From Nocardiopsis suaedae (lineage in GTDB: Bacteria > Actinomycetota > Actinomycetes > Streptosporangiales > Streptosporangiaceae): a DNA stretch of 64,000 bases. The position numbers and the translations under genes were made by a program. The stretch is from assembly GCF_027706745.1 (NCBI RefSeq), contig NZ_JAQFWP010000019.1:33634-97633 (forward strand), written 5' to 3'. The notes under the pieces were generated by a model that saw only the letters and a list, made by a program, of their open reading frames with translations, was not told the origin of the DNA and did not search any database. Shown here in pieces: positions 1 to 8,540 of this stretch. Position 1 is the stretch's first letter, and the number at the start of each line of letters is the position of its first letter.

Positions 1-2
1 CC

Positions 3-1217
3 GGGCGCACATGGGACCGGTACTACCTCGACGTCGACGCGGGAGAGGTGATCGGCGGCGCCGCCCCGTACGGTCAGGGCACGCGCGTGGTGCCCGCGTC
101 GGCCGGGTCGGGACTGCTGCGCACCGCCCACCTCGGCGGGGACTACGAGGGCGTCGGCATCGGCACCGTCGCCCCCGAGGGCCTGTCCGGCCGCCTCGAC
201 ACGCTCGGGCTCACCGTCTCCGGCGGCGGCGACCTCGTGCTCACCCTGCGCAACCCCTTCCGGTACGAGGGTGGGCCCCCGCGCGGCGACGGCGTGGAGC
301 TGTGGGACCGCGAGGGCGAACGGCTCGGCGCCGTCGACCTCCCCGACGCGGCCGCCGCGACGGCGCGTGACACGCACCTGGTGCTGGCGGGAAGGGAACG
401 GGTCCAGGTGCACGAGACCCGGAGCCGCGCGCCCCTGTGGGGCGTGGACCTGCCCGGCTCCGACGAGCCCCAGGCCCTGGTGGCCGACGACGACGCGCAC
501 GTGCTGATCGTGGAGGACTCCGGGCGGGCGCGCGCCTACGCGCTGGAGGGCGGAGACCCGGTGGGACCGGCGTTCCCCCTCCCCCTGCCCGAGAGCGCGG
601 GGCCCGGCGGCGCCCGCATGCCGCTGACGATGGACGAGATCCCCGGACGGCCGCTCGTCTACCGCGTCGTCGGCCCGGACGGCGCGTCCCTGCAGACCTG
701 GGACGCCCGCACCGGTGAGCGCACCGGGACCGAGCCGCTGCCGACCGGGGGAGCGCTGGCCGCCTTCCACCACGACCCCGACGACGCGGGGCACGGTGTC
801 GCCTACTCCTACGACGAGGACGACGGCTGGCAGGTGGAGCTGTGGCGACTCGACGGGAGGGCGCCCCGCAAGGAGGAGACCCTCGTCGGCGGGTTCGGGC
901 TGTCGGCGGTCACCAGCGACCGGCCCGTCATCGCGGTCGTGGACGGCGACGTCCTGCGCACCTGGGACTACTCCGGCGAGGAACGGCGCACACTGCCGCT
1001 CCCGGCGAGCAGCGACAGCAGGGTCGTGGCCGTGCACGGGGAGGAGGGGCTGATGCTGACCCGGGGCGACCACGGCGGGGCCCAGATCTACTCCCTCGAC
1101 CCGGAGGAGTGGATGCGGCACGTGTGCGCGGTGGCCGGGGACCGGGAGCTGACCGGGGCCGAGCGGAGCGGCATGCCGGCGGCGGCGGTCGCGGACGGGG
1201 TGTGCACCGGCGGGTGA
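3..1217 (+). CDS. Beta-propeller-like protein, 3' part only
   Basis: The reading frame is open from the left edge to TGA at 1215-1217, so 404 residues are visible and the true start lies outside the window. A GTG at 48 is possible but the frame upstream of it (WDRYYLDVDAGEV) reads like protein. Repeated blocks of the type 'W-D...G.....PLP' and 'V..VDGDVLRTWDYSG' resemble blades of a PQQ- or WD40-like propeller. No enzyme motif is visible. Two cysteines near the C-terminus (HVCAVAG and DGVCTGG) could form a disulfide, consistent with a secreted or membrane-anchored protein. Function unknown; the fold call is inference from repeat character. Confidence 0.6.
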   Translation, partial: GRTWDRYYLDVDAGEVIGGAAPYGQGTRVVPASAGSGLLRTAHLGGDYEGVGIGTVAPEGLSGRLDTLGLTVSGGGDLVLTLRNPFRYEGGPPRGDGVELWDREGERLGAVDLPDAAAATARDTHLVLAGRERVQVHETRSRAPLWGVDLPGSDEPQALVADDDAHVLIVEDSGRARAYALEGGDPVGPAFPLPLPESAGPGGARMPLTMDEIPGRPLVYRVVGPDGASLQTWDARTGERTGTEPLPTGGALAAFHHDPDDAGHGVAYSYDEDDGWQVELWRLDGRAPRKEETLVGGFGLSAVTSDRPVIAVVDGDVLRTWDYSGEERRTLPLPASSDSRVVAVHGEEGLMLTRGDHGGAQIYSLDPEEWMRHVCAVAGDRELTGAERSGMPAAAVADGVCTGG

Positions 1218-1283
1218 GGCGGGACGGCGCTGCGGATCCGGCGATCGGGGACGGGGGAACCGAGGGAGAGGGGAGAGGAACGC

Positions 1284-1608
1284 ATGGCCCGTTATCCGGA
1301 CGTGCCGGTCGGCGGCGGGACGGTGCGCGTGGAGGTCGCCCCGCTGCCCGGCGACCTGATCCCCGCGGCGGGCGGGGACCATGCGCAGGTCGATCGGCTC
1401 TCGGAGTCCTTCGAGGCGGCGGTGGACCGCATCCGCCCGATGGCGGAGGCGATCACCGGGAGGCGCGCGGGGATGCGGGTGCGCCCGGACACGGTGACGG
1501 CGCGGTTCGGCATGGAGGTCTCCGCCGACGCCGGGGTCGTGGTGGCCCGCACCGCGGGGGGGGGAGGCCCAGATCACGGTGACCCTGACCTGGGAGAAGG
1601 AAGGCTGA
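1284..1608 (+). pseudogene. CU044_2847-type (Trypco1-like) small protein, frameshifted in a G9 run
   Basis: ATG at 1284 has a purine-rich RBS (gagaggaa). The first 90 codons give a small protein with the family-like segment MRVRPDTVTARFGMEVSAD. At 1556-1564 there are nine Gs. In frame, translation leaves the family and runs on to 1841. With one G fewer, the frame resumes as EAQITVTLTWEKEG and stops at 1606-1608, a typical end for this roughly 108-residue family. Relatives often neighbour trypsin-like or effector genes; their role is unknown. The break may be a sequencing error, a real mutation or a slippage site. Confidence 0.6.
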
Positions 1609-1707
1609 GAGCGCGTCGGCCCGTCGGCGAGGGCCGGGCGGGGACGCGGCGGCGCCCCGCCCTCCAGGGGGCGCCGCGTCCCGCCCGGTGTGTTCCGCCC
1701 GAGAGCC

Positions 1708-2268
1708 TCAATCGGTCCGGTCGCCGACCTGGCCCGCCGGGGGCGGGCCGCCGAGGCCGGAGAGGAGTTCGCGCAGCAGGTCGGCCAGCAGCTCCCGGCG
1801 CTCGGGGGGCAGGTGGGCGACCAAGCGCTCCTCGGCCGTGAGCAGGTCGGCGACCACGCGGTCGAGCAGGGCGGACCCCGCGTCGGTCAGGGCGACGGCG
1901 CGCGCGTGGTAGCCGGATCCGCTCGTGGTCCGCTCGACCAGGCCCGCCTCGGACGCCCGGGCCACGCGCTGCGTGATCGCCCCGGGCGTCACCCGGCACG
2001 CCTCGGCGATGTCCCCGGGGCTCATCCGGTAGGGCGGCCCGGAGCGCCGGAGCGTGGAGAGCAGGTCCAGCGTCGCCGTGTCCACGCCCAGGTCGGCCAG
2101 GAGCCTCCGGCGCTCGTCGCCGAACACCTTGGCCGCCCACCAGACCCGGGTGATGATCCCGATCGACTCGACCGAGACGCCCGGCAGCTCGCGCCGCCAG
2201 GCGTCCTGGATGGCGTCGGCGCCGTCGCGCGGGGGCCCGGGCGGCCCGGCGGCCGGTTCAGCGGCCAT
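1708..2268 (-). CDS. MarR-family transcriptional regulator
   Basis: A 186-residue winged-helix protein. The central part (LDLLSTLRRSGPPYRMSPGDIA, then RVTPGAITQRVARASEAGLVER) is the DNA-binding helix-turn-helix, followed by a wing with a TSGSGYHARAVALTDAG pattern and a long C-terminal dimerisation helix. The start chosen is ATG at 2268, which overlaps the last 11 bases of the upstream SDR gene and implies translational coupling. An ATG at 2277 would add three residues. The likely operators are two palindromes at 3020-3044, in front of the SDR gene and facing fabI. Ligand unknown. Confidence 0.85.
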   Translation of the reverse strand: MAAEPAAGPPGPPRDGADAIQDAWRRELPGVSVESIGIITRVWWAAKVFGDERRRLLADLGVDTATLDLLSTLRRSGPPYRMSPGDIAEACRVTPGAITQRVARASEAGLVERTTSGSGYHARAVALTDAGSALLDRVVADLLTAEERLVAHLPPERRELLADLLRELLSGLGGPPPAGQVGDRTD

Positions 2269-2992
2269 TCTCGGCACCGCCGTTCACCTGGACGATCTGG
2301 GCGGTCACGTGCCCCGCGCCGGGCGAGGCGAGCCAGTGGACCGCCTCGGCGACGTCGCCGGGGGTCCCGGCCCGGCCGGTGCGGGTCTGCGCCACCAGCG
2401 CGGCGTGGCGCTCATCGTCCAGCGCGCCGCCGAAGAACTCGGTGCCGTCGATCAGGCCGGGGGCGACGGCGTTGACCGTGATGCCGCGCGGCCCCAGGTC
2501 GGCGGCCAGGTCGTAGATGTACGGGTGCAGGGCCGCCTTCATCGGTCCATAGGAGCCGCCGCCCGAGCCGCGGTAGGCCGCGATCGACGAGACGAACACG
2601 ATGCGGGCGGAGGGGGTGAACAGGTCGCGCAGGGCCTCGGTCGGCAGCACCGACGTGAGGACGTTGGCGCGGAAGTCGCCCGCCCACCGGCGGGCCGTGT
2701 CCGTGAGGCCGTCGGCGGCGCCGTCGCCGGTCCCGACGTTGCCCCCGGCGTTGTTGACCAGGACGTCGACGGTGCCGAAGCGGTCGGCCAGTTCGGCGCG
2801 GACCCGCTCGGCCCCGGCGGGGTCGCCGAGGTCGGCGGGCAGCGCGGTGGCGCCGATCCCGTCGGCGGCCCGGCTCAGGACGTCGGCCCGGCGGCCGATG
2901 ACCACCACCCGGTCCCCTCCGGCGGCGAAGCGGGCGGCGACCGCCCTCCCGATCCCGGTGCCGCCGCCGCTGACCACGACCGTGCGCGCCAT
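2258..2992 (-). CDS. SDR-family oxidoreductase
   Basis: A 244-residue classical short-chain dehydrogenase/reductase. It has the N-terminal cofactor motif SGGGTGIGRA, the NNAGG motif, and the catalytic S...YGPMK (Tyr-x3-Lys). It should use NAD(P)H on a carbonyl or alcohol substrate in the cytoplasm; the substrate cannot be told. The ATG at 2992 starts MARTVVVSGG, the normal SDR N-terminus; the frame extends further upstream but would cross the operator region. It is the first gene of an operon with the overlapping marR, which suggests a ligand-inducible detoxification or metabolic role. Confidence 0.85.
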   Translation of the reverse strand: MARTVVVSGGGTGIGRAVAARFAAGGDRVVVIGRRADVLSRAADGIGATALPADLGDPAGAERVRAELADRFGTVDVLVNNAGGNVGTGDGAADGLTDTARRWAGDFRANVLTSVLPTEALRDLFTPSARIVFVSSIAAYRGSGGGSYGPMKAALHPYIYDLAADLGPRGITVNAVAPGLIDGTEFFGGALDDERHAALVAQTRTGRAGTPGDVAEAVHWLASPGAGHVTAQIVQVNGGAENGR

Positions 2993-3017
2993 GGGAGACC
3001 ATCCTCTCGCTACGCTG

Positions 3018-3060
3018 ACTTTAGGGCTAAATTTTAGAGCTAAAGTCACCGTAGCACTAC
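3018..3060. promoter_or_regulatory. Tandem palindromic operators between SDR-marR and fabI
   Basis: Two copies of TTTAGRGCTAAA lie at 3020-3031 and 3033-3044, 13 bases apart centre to centre. A further short palindrome, GTAGCACTAC, lies at 3051-3060. The spot is an AT-rich island in very GC-rich DNA between divergent genes. Dyads of this kind are typical MarR sites, so autoregulation of the SDR-marR operon and co-regulation of the enoyl reductase are likely, but no binding is proven. Confidence 0.65.
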
Positions 3061-3176
3061 TCCGGGGCGGCCGTTCCAACTTCTCGGCCCGAACTTTGTG
3101 CACATGCGCGAACGCCGACCGGCCCCCGGCCTGGCTACGGTGCCACCACCGGCACCGACGTCACCGAGGGAGTCCC

Positions 3177-3956
3177 GTGAAACTGCTCATCACCGGCATC
3201 ACCACCCAGTCCTCCATCGCCTACGCCGTCGCGGAGGAGGCGATGAAGCAGGGGCACGAGGTCATCCTGTCCAACCCGCCCGGCCGCCAGCTCTCCATCC
3301 TGGAGCGCATCGCCAAGCGCCTGCCCGCCGAACCGGTCGACGTCCTGGGCCTGGACGTCACCGACCCGGACCAGGTCGACGCCGCCGCCAAGGCCGTCGC
3401 CGGGCACTGGGACCACCTCGACGGCCTCCTGCACTCCATCGCCTACGCCCCGGCCGAGGCCCTGGGCGGCAACTTCCTGGAGACCGGGTGGGACGACGTC
3501 GCCGAGGCCGTCCACGTCTCGGGCTACTCGCTCAAGGCCCTGGCCGTCGGATTCCGCGACCTCATGGCCGAGGCGCCCGACGGGGCCGGGGTGGTCTCCC
3601 TGACCTTCGACGCGAGCCGCGCGTGGCCCGTCTACGACTGGATGGGCAGCGCCAAGGCCGTCCTGGAGAACAGCACCAAGTACCTCGCCCGCGACCTGGG
3701 GCCGCAGAACATCCGCGTCAACGCCCTGGCGGCCGGGCCGATCAAGTCCCTCGCGGGCGGGTCGATCCCCGGCTTCGACCGGATCGCCGACCGGTGGGGC
3801 GAGTCGGCCCCCGTCGGGTGGGACACCTCCGACGCCACGGTCGTCGCCGGGCCCGCGCTCTTCCTGATGTCGCCCGCCGCGCGGGGCATCACCGGGACGA
3901 CGCTGCACGTCGACGGCGGCCACCACGCCATGGGCGCCCCGGTCGCGGGCCTGTGA
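3177..3956 (+). CDS. fabI: Enoyl-ACP reductase, FabI/InhA-like
   Basis: 259 residues, close to the usual FabI/InhA length. The N-terminal GITTQSSIAYAVA corresponds to the NAD-binding loop of the family. The catalytic Tyr153-x6-Lys160 lies in FDASRAWPVYDWMGSAK, with the spacing that sets FabI apart from ordinary SDRs. The C-terminus ITGTTLHVDGG is also family-typical. It should reduce trans-2-enoyl-ACP with NADH in type II fatty acid synthesis, and this fold is the target of triclosan and isoniazid adducts. The start chosen is GTG at 3177, with gaggga ten bases upstream. It stands alone, opposite a marR-SDR operon with shared operators, so it could be a specialised or inhibitor-responsive copy. 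Confidence 0.88.
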   Translation: MKLLITGITTQSSIAYAVAEEAMKQGHEVILSNPPGRQLSILERIAKRLPAEPVDVLGLDVTDPDQVDAAAKAVAGHWDHLDGLLHSIAYAPAEALGGNFLETGWDDVAEAVHVSGYSLKALAVGFRDLMAEAPDGAGVVSLTFDASRAWPVYDWMGSAKAVLENSTKYLARDLGPQNIRVNALAAGPIKSLAGGSIPGFDRIADRWGESAPVGWDTSDATVVAGPALFLMSPAARGITGTTLHVDGGHHAMGAPVAGL

Positions 3957-4334
3957 CGCGGTCGGTGCCGTGACGGGCCGCCCCGTCGGCGGGGCGCTCT
4001 GCGCGCTGACGGCGAGGGCGGCCAGGCCGGACGTGGCCACCAGGCCCGCGACCGGGGCCTCTGAGGGCCGGGAACACGGCGAAGTGGTCCCCCGAGGATC
4101 GTCGCGTAGGCGGGCGCGACGGCCACGCTTTCTCGGGCGCCGAGCGGCCGACGTCCCCCGGAGGCCTCTCCCGGGGTTATTCCCGGCTGGTCCCGTTCGC
4201 GCGGCGCGTGCGTCAACGAGAGGTGCTCCCCGTGCGATCGGGCAGCAGCAGGGGAGGATCACCTATAGGAGGAGGTTGTTCGGGCGGTGCTCCCGACGCC
4301 TCGTTCGCCTTGAGGAGCCCGCCTAAGGAGTACT
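3957..4334. other. Gene-free stretch with possible decayed minus-strand gene tail
   Basis: No intact gene is supported. On the minus strand three short segments in three frames read together like a membrane protein tail: SVAVAPAYATILG (about 4093-4131), DHFAVFPAL (about 4063-4089) and APVAGLVATSGLAALAVSAQ (about 3998-4057). Two frameshifts would be needed to join them. This may be an MFS-like remnant or chance. AGGAGGAGG at 4265-4275 precedes the next gene. Confidence 0.3.
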
Positions 4335-4817
4335 GTGACCGCGCCCTTGCTCTTCCTGGACGTGGATGGCCCCCTCAACCCCTATGCCGCCTCACGGGAC
4401 GACCTCCACCGCGCCGGGTACCGCTCCCTCGGCCTGTCCGGTGTCCTGCTCCACCCCGGCCACGGGCGCGCCCTTCTCGACCTGCCCTACACCCTCGTCT
4501 GGGCCACCACCTGGGAGCACGCCGCGAACGACGTGCTCGCCCCGCTGTTCGGCCTGCCCCGCCTGCCGGTCGTGGAATGGCCCGACGCCGCGCCCGCCTA
4601 CGGGGCGCTCTCCTTCAAGACGCCGACACTGGTGGACCGCGCCCGCGGGCGCCCCTTCGCCTGGGTCGACGACGACATCGACGACGCCGACCGGGCCTTC
4701 GTCGCCGACCACCACGACGCGCCCGCCCTGCTGCACCGCGTCGACCCCGCCGTCGGCCTGACCCCTGGCGACTTCGCGGCGCTGGCCTCCTGGGCGCCCG
4801 CGTCACTTCAGCAGTAG
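4335..4817 (+). CDS. HAD-like hydrolase
   Basis: 160 residues starting at GTG 4335 with a strong aaggag RBS. Motif I is LFLDVDGPLNP (nucleophile DxD), motif II resembles VWATTWE, and the acidic motif IV is WVDDDIDD. These place it in the HAD superfamily, in the small group that acts as stand-alone phosphatases of unknown substrate. The usual motif III lysine is not obvious. Its 3' end overlaps the convergent marR gene by 15 bases. Confidence 0.75.
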   Translation: MTAPLLFLDVDGPLNPYAASRDDLHRAGYRSLGLSGVLLHPGHGRALLDLPYTLVWATTWEHAANDVLAPLFGLPRLPVVEWPDAAPAYGALSFKTPTLVDRARGRPFAWVDDDIDDADRAFVADHHDAPALLHRVDPAVGLTPGDFAALASWAPASLQQ

Positions 4818-5261
4818 CGCGACGAGCTCGGCCCGCGTCTCGTCGCCGCCCTCCTCGGCCAGGGCCTCTTCGAGTGCCTGCGCGTAGCTCTCGCGTGCCT
4901 CTTCGACCTTCCGCCGCCCCAGGTCGGTGATCTGCGTGTACACGCCGCGCCGGTCATTGGAGCAGTGGTAGCGCTCGGTCAGGCCCGCCCGCTCCAGGCG
5001 GCCGACCATCCTGCTCAGGGAGCTCTGGCCGATGGGGATGGCCTCGGCCAGGAACTGCTGGCGCAGGTGGCCGTCGTCGTCGGAGTAGTGCAGCGCGGAC
5101 AGCGCCGAGTACTCCGAGCACGTCAGCCCGTGCGGCTCCAGCGCGCGCTCCAGACGTTCCCGGACGCGCGCCTCGAACAGGCGCAGGCTGCGCCAGCGCG
5201 CCTCGAGCGGGGTCGGCTCCTCGATCCGGGGGTCGGCCGAAGAGGGGGAGGGCGCGCCCAT
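4803..5261 (-). CDS. MarR-family transcriptional regulator
   Basis: 152 residues. Its helix-turn-helix region (GHLRQQFLAEAIPIGQSSLSRMVGRLERAGLTER, quoted as two adjoining parts around residues 72-105) is followed by a wing containing NDRRGVYTQITDLGR. The start is ATG 5261; the frame extends upstream but crosses the divergent promoter region. It faces the MFS exporter at 5434 across a low-GC intergenic stretch, the usual layout of a drug-sensing MarR repressor controlling its own gene and an efflux pump. Confidence 0.85.
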   Translation of the reverse strand: MGAPSPSSADPRIEEPTPLEARWRSLRLFEARVRERLERALEPHGLTCSEYSALSALHYSDDDGHLRQQFLAEAIPIGQSSLSRMVGRLERAGLTERYHCSNDRRGVYTQITDLGRRKVEEARESYAQALEEALAEEGGDETRAELVALLLK

Positions 5262-5346
5262 GCCGGGACTCCTTGCTGTGGCGGACTTTGCGCCAGCATA
5301 TCCAGCACGCGCGCAGGACCTCCATGCAAAGGACGTCACAGCGGTC

Positions 5347-5362
5347 ATTTGAAATACAAAAT
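5347..5362. promoter_or_regulatory. Candidate MarR operator
   Basis: ATTTG-AAATA-CAAAAT is an imperfect AT-rich dyad in the 172-base divergent region between marR and the MFS gene. It stands out from the surrounding sequence and lies about 75-85 bases before the MFS start. Assignment is by position and symmetry only. Confidence 0.4.
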
Positions 5363-5433
5363 ACGTCTGTGCAACTATTGCGGCGACGTAGACCCCGGGA
5401 TCTTGGCCCGGGGCCCCGCCCCAAGGAGTACGG

Positions 5434-6603
5434 ATGCCCCTCGCCGTGTTCGCGCTGATGCTCGCCGCCTTCGGCATCGGCACCACCGAGTTCGTGATCA
5501 TGGGTCTGCTGCCCGAGGTCGCCGACGACCTGTCGGTCACCCTCACCACCGCGGGCCTGCTCATCTCCGGCTACGCCCTCGGCGTCGTCGTCGGCGGCCC
5601 GCTCTTCACCGCCGCCGCCACCCGCATGCCCCGCAAGACGATGCTGCTCGTCCTGCTCGGTTTCTTCATCGCCGGGAACGCCCTGTCCGCCCTGGCCCCC
5701 GGGTACGGGACCCTCATGGCCGGGCGCGTCCTGGCGGCCGTCTGCCACGGCGCCTTCCTCGGCATCGGCTCGGTCGTCGCCGCCGACACCGTCGCCCCCG
5801 AGCGCCGCACCCGGGCGATCGCGATGGTCTTCACCGGTCTGACCGTCGCCAACGTCTTCGGCGCCCCCCTGGGCACCTGGATCGGCCAGGCCTTCGACTG
5901 GCGCGCCACCTTCTGGGCCATCGCCGCCCTGGGCGTGCTCAGCCTGATCGGCCTGGTCCTGCTGGTGCCGGCCGGGCAGGAGGGCGCACCCGCCCGCCTC
6001 CGCGACGAGCTGGCCGTCTTCGCCCGCGGCCAGGTGTGGCTGGCGCTGGCCACCGCCGGACTGAGCATCGGGGCCCTGTTCGCCGCCTTCAGCTACGTCG
6101 CGCCGCTGATGACCGGCGTCGCCGGGTTCTCCCCGGGCCTGCTGACGCCGCTGCTCATGCTCTTCGGCGCCGGGCTGGTGGCCGGGAACCTGGTCGGCGG
6201 GCGCCTCGCCGACCGCGCGCAGGTGCCCACCCTGCTGGTCGCCCAGGCCGCACTCGCCGCCGTCCTCGTGGCCTTCACCCTGACCGCGCAGTACCCCATG
6301 GCGGCCGCCGCGATGCTCGCCCTGGTGGGCGGCGCCGGGTTCGCCACCGTCCCCGGCTTCATGGCCCGGGTGATCGACAAGGCCGAGGGCGCCCCGGTGC
6401 TCGCCTCGGCCGTGGCCTCCTCGGCGGCCAACGCCGGGATCGCCGTCGGCTCCTCCCTCGCCGGACGGACCATCGACGCCGGACTCGGCCTCACCTCGCC
6501 GCTGCTCGTCGGCGCGGCCATGGCGGTGCTGGCCTTCGGCGTGACCGCGGCCTCAGGGGCTCTCGACCGGCGCCGTGCACCGGCGCTCTCCCGGCAGGAG
6601 TAG
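5434..6603 (+). CDS. MFS drug exporter, DHA1 (AraJ/Cmx-like)
   Basis: 389 residues with about 12 hydrophobic segments. The N-terminus FGIGTTEFVIMGLLPEVADDL is the signature of the AraJ/chloramphenicol-efflux branch. Motif A-like G.RMPRKT follows TM2, and motif C-like residues are in VANVFGAPLGTWIG. It should export small drugs with proton antiport from the inner membrane. ATG 5434 has aaggag at the right spacing. It is divergent from a marR. A close relative is encoded at 56662-57864. Confidence 0.88.
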   Translation: MPLAVFALMLAAFGIGTTEFVIMGLLPEVADDLSVTLTTAGLLISGYALGVVVGGPLFTAAATRMPRKTMLLVLLGFFIAGNALSALAPGYGTLMAGRVLAAVCHGAFLGIGSVVAADTVAPERRTRAIAMVFTGLTVANVFGAPLGTWIGQAFDWRATFWAIAALGVLSLIGLVLLVPAGQEGAPARLRDELAVFARGQVWLALATAGLSIGALFAAFSYVAPLMTGVAGFSPGLLTPLLMLFGAGLVAGNLVGGRLADRAQVPTLLVAQAALAAVLVAFTLTAQYPMAAAAMLALVGGAGFATVPGFMARVIDKAEGAPVLASAVASSAANAGIAVGSSLAGRTIDAGLGLTSPLLVGAAMAVLAFGVTAASGALDRRRAPALSRQE

Positions 6604-6614
6604 GCTCCCCCGCC

Positions 6615-7295
6615 GTGAACGGATCCTCCCCACCGACCGACCACCTGCGGGCGACCGCCGACGCCTACGACGGCCTCGCCGACCGCTACGCCGAGTTCGC
6701 CCGCGGGTCGCTTGCCTCCCTGCACCTGGACCGCGCGTTGATCGGCGCCTTCGCCGACCTGGTCCGCGGCGCCGGGCCCGTCCTGGAGCTCGGGAGCGGC
6801 TCGGGCGAGATCACCGGCCACCTGCGCGGCCTCGGCCTGGACGTGTCCGGCGTGGACCTGTCCCCGGCCCTGGTCGCCATCGCCCGCAAGGACCTGCCCG
6901 ACGTGGAGTTCCGGGTGGGCTCCATGGGCGACCTGGACACGCCCGACGGCGCACTGGCCGGTGCCCTCTCCTGGTACTCGCTCATCCACCTGCCGCCGGA
7001 GGAGGTGCCCGCCTACCTCGCCGAGTTCCGCCGCGTGCTGGCGCCCGGCGGCCACCTCCTGCTCGCCTTCTTCGAGGCCGAGGGCGGACCGGTCGCCCCC
7101 TTCGACCACGCGGTCGCCACCGCCTACCGGTGGCCGGTCGACGCGATGGCAGCGGCGGCGGCCGGGGCCGGGTTCACCGAGGTCGGCCGGATGCTGCGGG
7201 AGCCCGTCACCGACGAGCGCTTCCAGGAGCGGTTCCGGCGCGGCCACCTCCTGATGCGCGCGGACGGGGAGGCCGGGTCCGACCGGTCCTCCTAG
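6615..7295 (+). CDS. Class I SAM-dependent methyltransferase
   Basis: 226 residues. Motif I VLELGSGSGEITGHL binds SAM, followed by the acidic VSGVDLSPALV and the post-motif LSWYSLIHLPPEEV and VLAPGGHLLLAF. This is the generic Methyltransf_11/25 fold; the substrate is unknown. GTG 6615 is chosen because it follows the MFS stop by 11 bases and is preceded by TAGGCT at 6601-6606, eight bases away, consistent with a leaderless transcript of its own. Confidence 0.83.
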   Translation: MNGSSPPTDHLRATADAYDGLADRYAEFARGSLASLHLDRALIGAFADLVRGAGPVLELGSGSGEITGHLRGLGLDVSGVDLSPALVAIARKDLPDVEFRVGSMGDLDTPDGALAGALSWYSLIHLPPEEVPAYLAEFRRVLAPGGHLLLAFFEAEGGPVAPFDHAVATAYRWPVDAMAAAAAGAGFTEVGRMLREPVTDERFQERFRRGHLLMRADGEAGSDRSS

Positions 7296-7318
7296 CCGAT
7301 GCCGCGGCCGCCCCGGCG

Positions 7319-7573
7319 TCAGTGCGCCGCGGCGGCCGCGCTCCTCCTGCCGACGATGAACCAGCACAGCGCGCCCAGGAACGGCGCGCAGATGATGAAC
7401 AGGGCCCAGACCACCTTCATCCCCGCGTCCAGCCGCGAGGTGAGGCTGCCGAAGAACGCGGCGACGATGAATGCGACGTAGGCCAGCAGGCCCACGGTGA
7501 CGAGGGCGAGCAGGGCCGCACCCCCGACCTGGTCGGCGAAGAGCGCGGTGGTGGCGGCGGTGTGCACGAGCAT
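7319..7573 (-). CDS. Small membrane protein with PLDc_N domain
   Basis: 84 residues with two transmembrane helices (ALLALVTVGLLAYVAFIVAAFF and a second ending FIICAPFLGALCWFIVGRR). The spacing and the P-x-G-x-x-x-W-F pattern match the phospholipase D nuclease N-terminal (PLDc_N) domain that occurs as stand-alone small membrane proteins in actinobacteria. Their function is not established. It converges on the methyltransferase gene with a 23-base gap. Confidence 0.75.
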   Translation of the reverse strand: MLVHTAATTALFADQVGGAALLALVTVGLLAYVAFIVAAFFGSLTSRLDAGMKVVWALFIICAPFLGALCWFIVGRRSAAAAAH

Positions 7574-7979
7574 GGCGCGGCATCCAATCCCTGGGGCGTT
7601 CCGGTCGCGATGACGGATTCAACGCTAGGGAGCGGCCACCGTCCGGCGCGTCGCTCTGCGGGACCAACCCGGTGTGCGACCGGAGTGGGGGGTGGGCGGT
7701 ACCCCGCCTCCCTCGGCTGGTGGTCCCGGGGGTCAGGGGGCCAGCACGATGCGCCTGCGCTCCCCTCCCTTCGCCATCGCCCGGTGGGGTCCGCGTCGGC
7801 GCCCGCGTCCCACCCGGGTTCGGCGCGGTCGGTGAACGCGGTGCCGCGCGCCATGCGCTACTCGGAGCTCGCCCGCCGCCTACGACGCCCGCACGGACCG
7901 AACGGACCGATCCGGGCGCCCCGAAGATTCCCAAGAGCCCTTTACCTTCGCGTGAAAGGGGTTCGTCTAGCATTTCTCC
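7574..7979. other. Intergenic region between divergent genes
   Basis: 406 bases with no supported gene. It holds a near-perfect hairpin (CCCTTTAC at 7938-7945 with GTGAAAGGG at 7952-7960) and a TAGCAT hexamer at 7968-7973 six bases before the next ATG, which fits a leaderless promoter for the GNAT gene. Nothing else stands out. Confidence 0.45.
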
Positions 7980-8540
7980 ATGACGTCCGAGTTGCGCACC
8001 CAACGGCTCCGCATCCGGGACTGGGCGCCCGACGACGCGCCCGCCGCGCTGCGGATATACGGGGTCGAGAAAGTGGCGGCCCGCCTCACTCCGGAGATGA
8101 GCACCGTCGGCGACGAAGAGGCCATGCGCTCGGTCCTGCAGGCCTGGATCGAGGCCCAGCCCAACCTGGTCACCCCGGCCGGGCGCTGGGCGGTCGTCCG
8201 CGAGTCCGACGGGGAGGTCATCGGCGGCCTGGCGCTGCGCCAGCTGCCGCCCTATGAAGAGGACTTCGAGCTGAGCTGGCACCTGCGCCCCGATGCCTGG
8301 GGGAGCGGGTACGCCAGCGAGGCGGCCCGCGCCCTCGCCGCGTGGGCGTTCGGGCAAGGGCTCGAGGAGCTGTTCGCCGTCGCCCGTCCCGACAACGAAC
8401 GCGCTGCCGCCACCGCCCGCCGCATCGGCATGGAGTGGGTGGGCGAGACCGACAAGTACTACGACACCACTCTGCAGGTCTTCCGGATGCGTCCCTCAGA
8501 CCTGGAAGGCGCGGTCCCCGCGGGTTTCACGGACAACTGA
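7980..8540 (+). CDS. GNAT acetyltransferase (RimJ/RimL type)
   Basis: 186 residues. TQRLRIRDWAPDDAPA is the typical RimJ/L-like N-terminus. The acetyl-CoA-binding loop is in WHLRPDAWGSGYASEAARA (Q/R-x-x-G-x-G/A variant), and the end of the fold NERAAATARRIGMEWVGE is also family-typical. It acetylates an unknown amine or N-terminus with acetyl-CoA. ATG 7980 is preceded by TAGCAT, so it is probably leaderless. Confidence 0.82.
   Translation: MTSELRTQRLRIRDWAPDDAPAALRIYGVEKVAARLTPEMSTVGDEEAMRSVLQAWIEAQPNLVTPAGRWAVVRESDGEVIGGLALRQLPPYEEDFELSWHLRPDAWGSGYASEAARALAAWAFGQGLEELFAVARPDNERAAATARRIGMEWVGETDKYYDTTLQVFRMRPSDLEGAVPAGFTDN

Noticed and set aside
1609..1841. Downstream extension of the CU044_2847-type frame
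   Set aside because: After the G9 run the frame is R/G/P-rich and runs antisense into marR; family content continues only in the shifted frame.
6093..8357. 754-codon minus-strand ORF
   Set aside because: Antisense to the MFS exporter and methyltransferase genes, with no recognisable motif.
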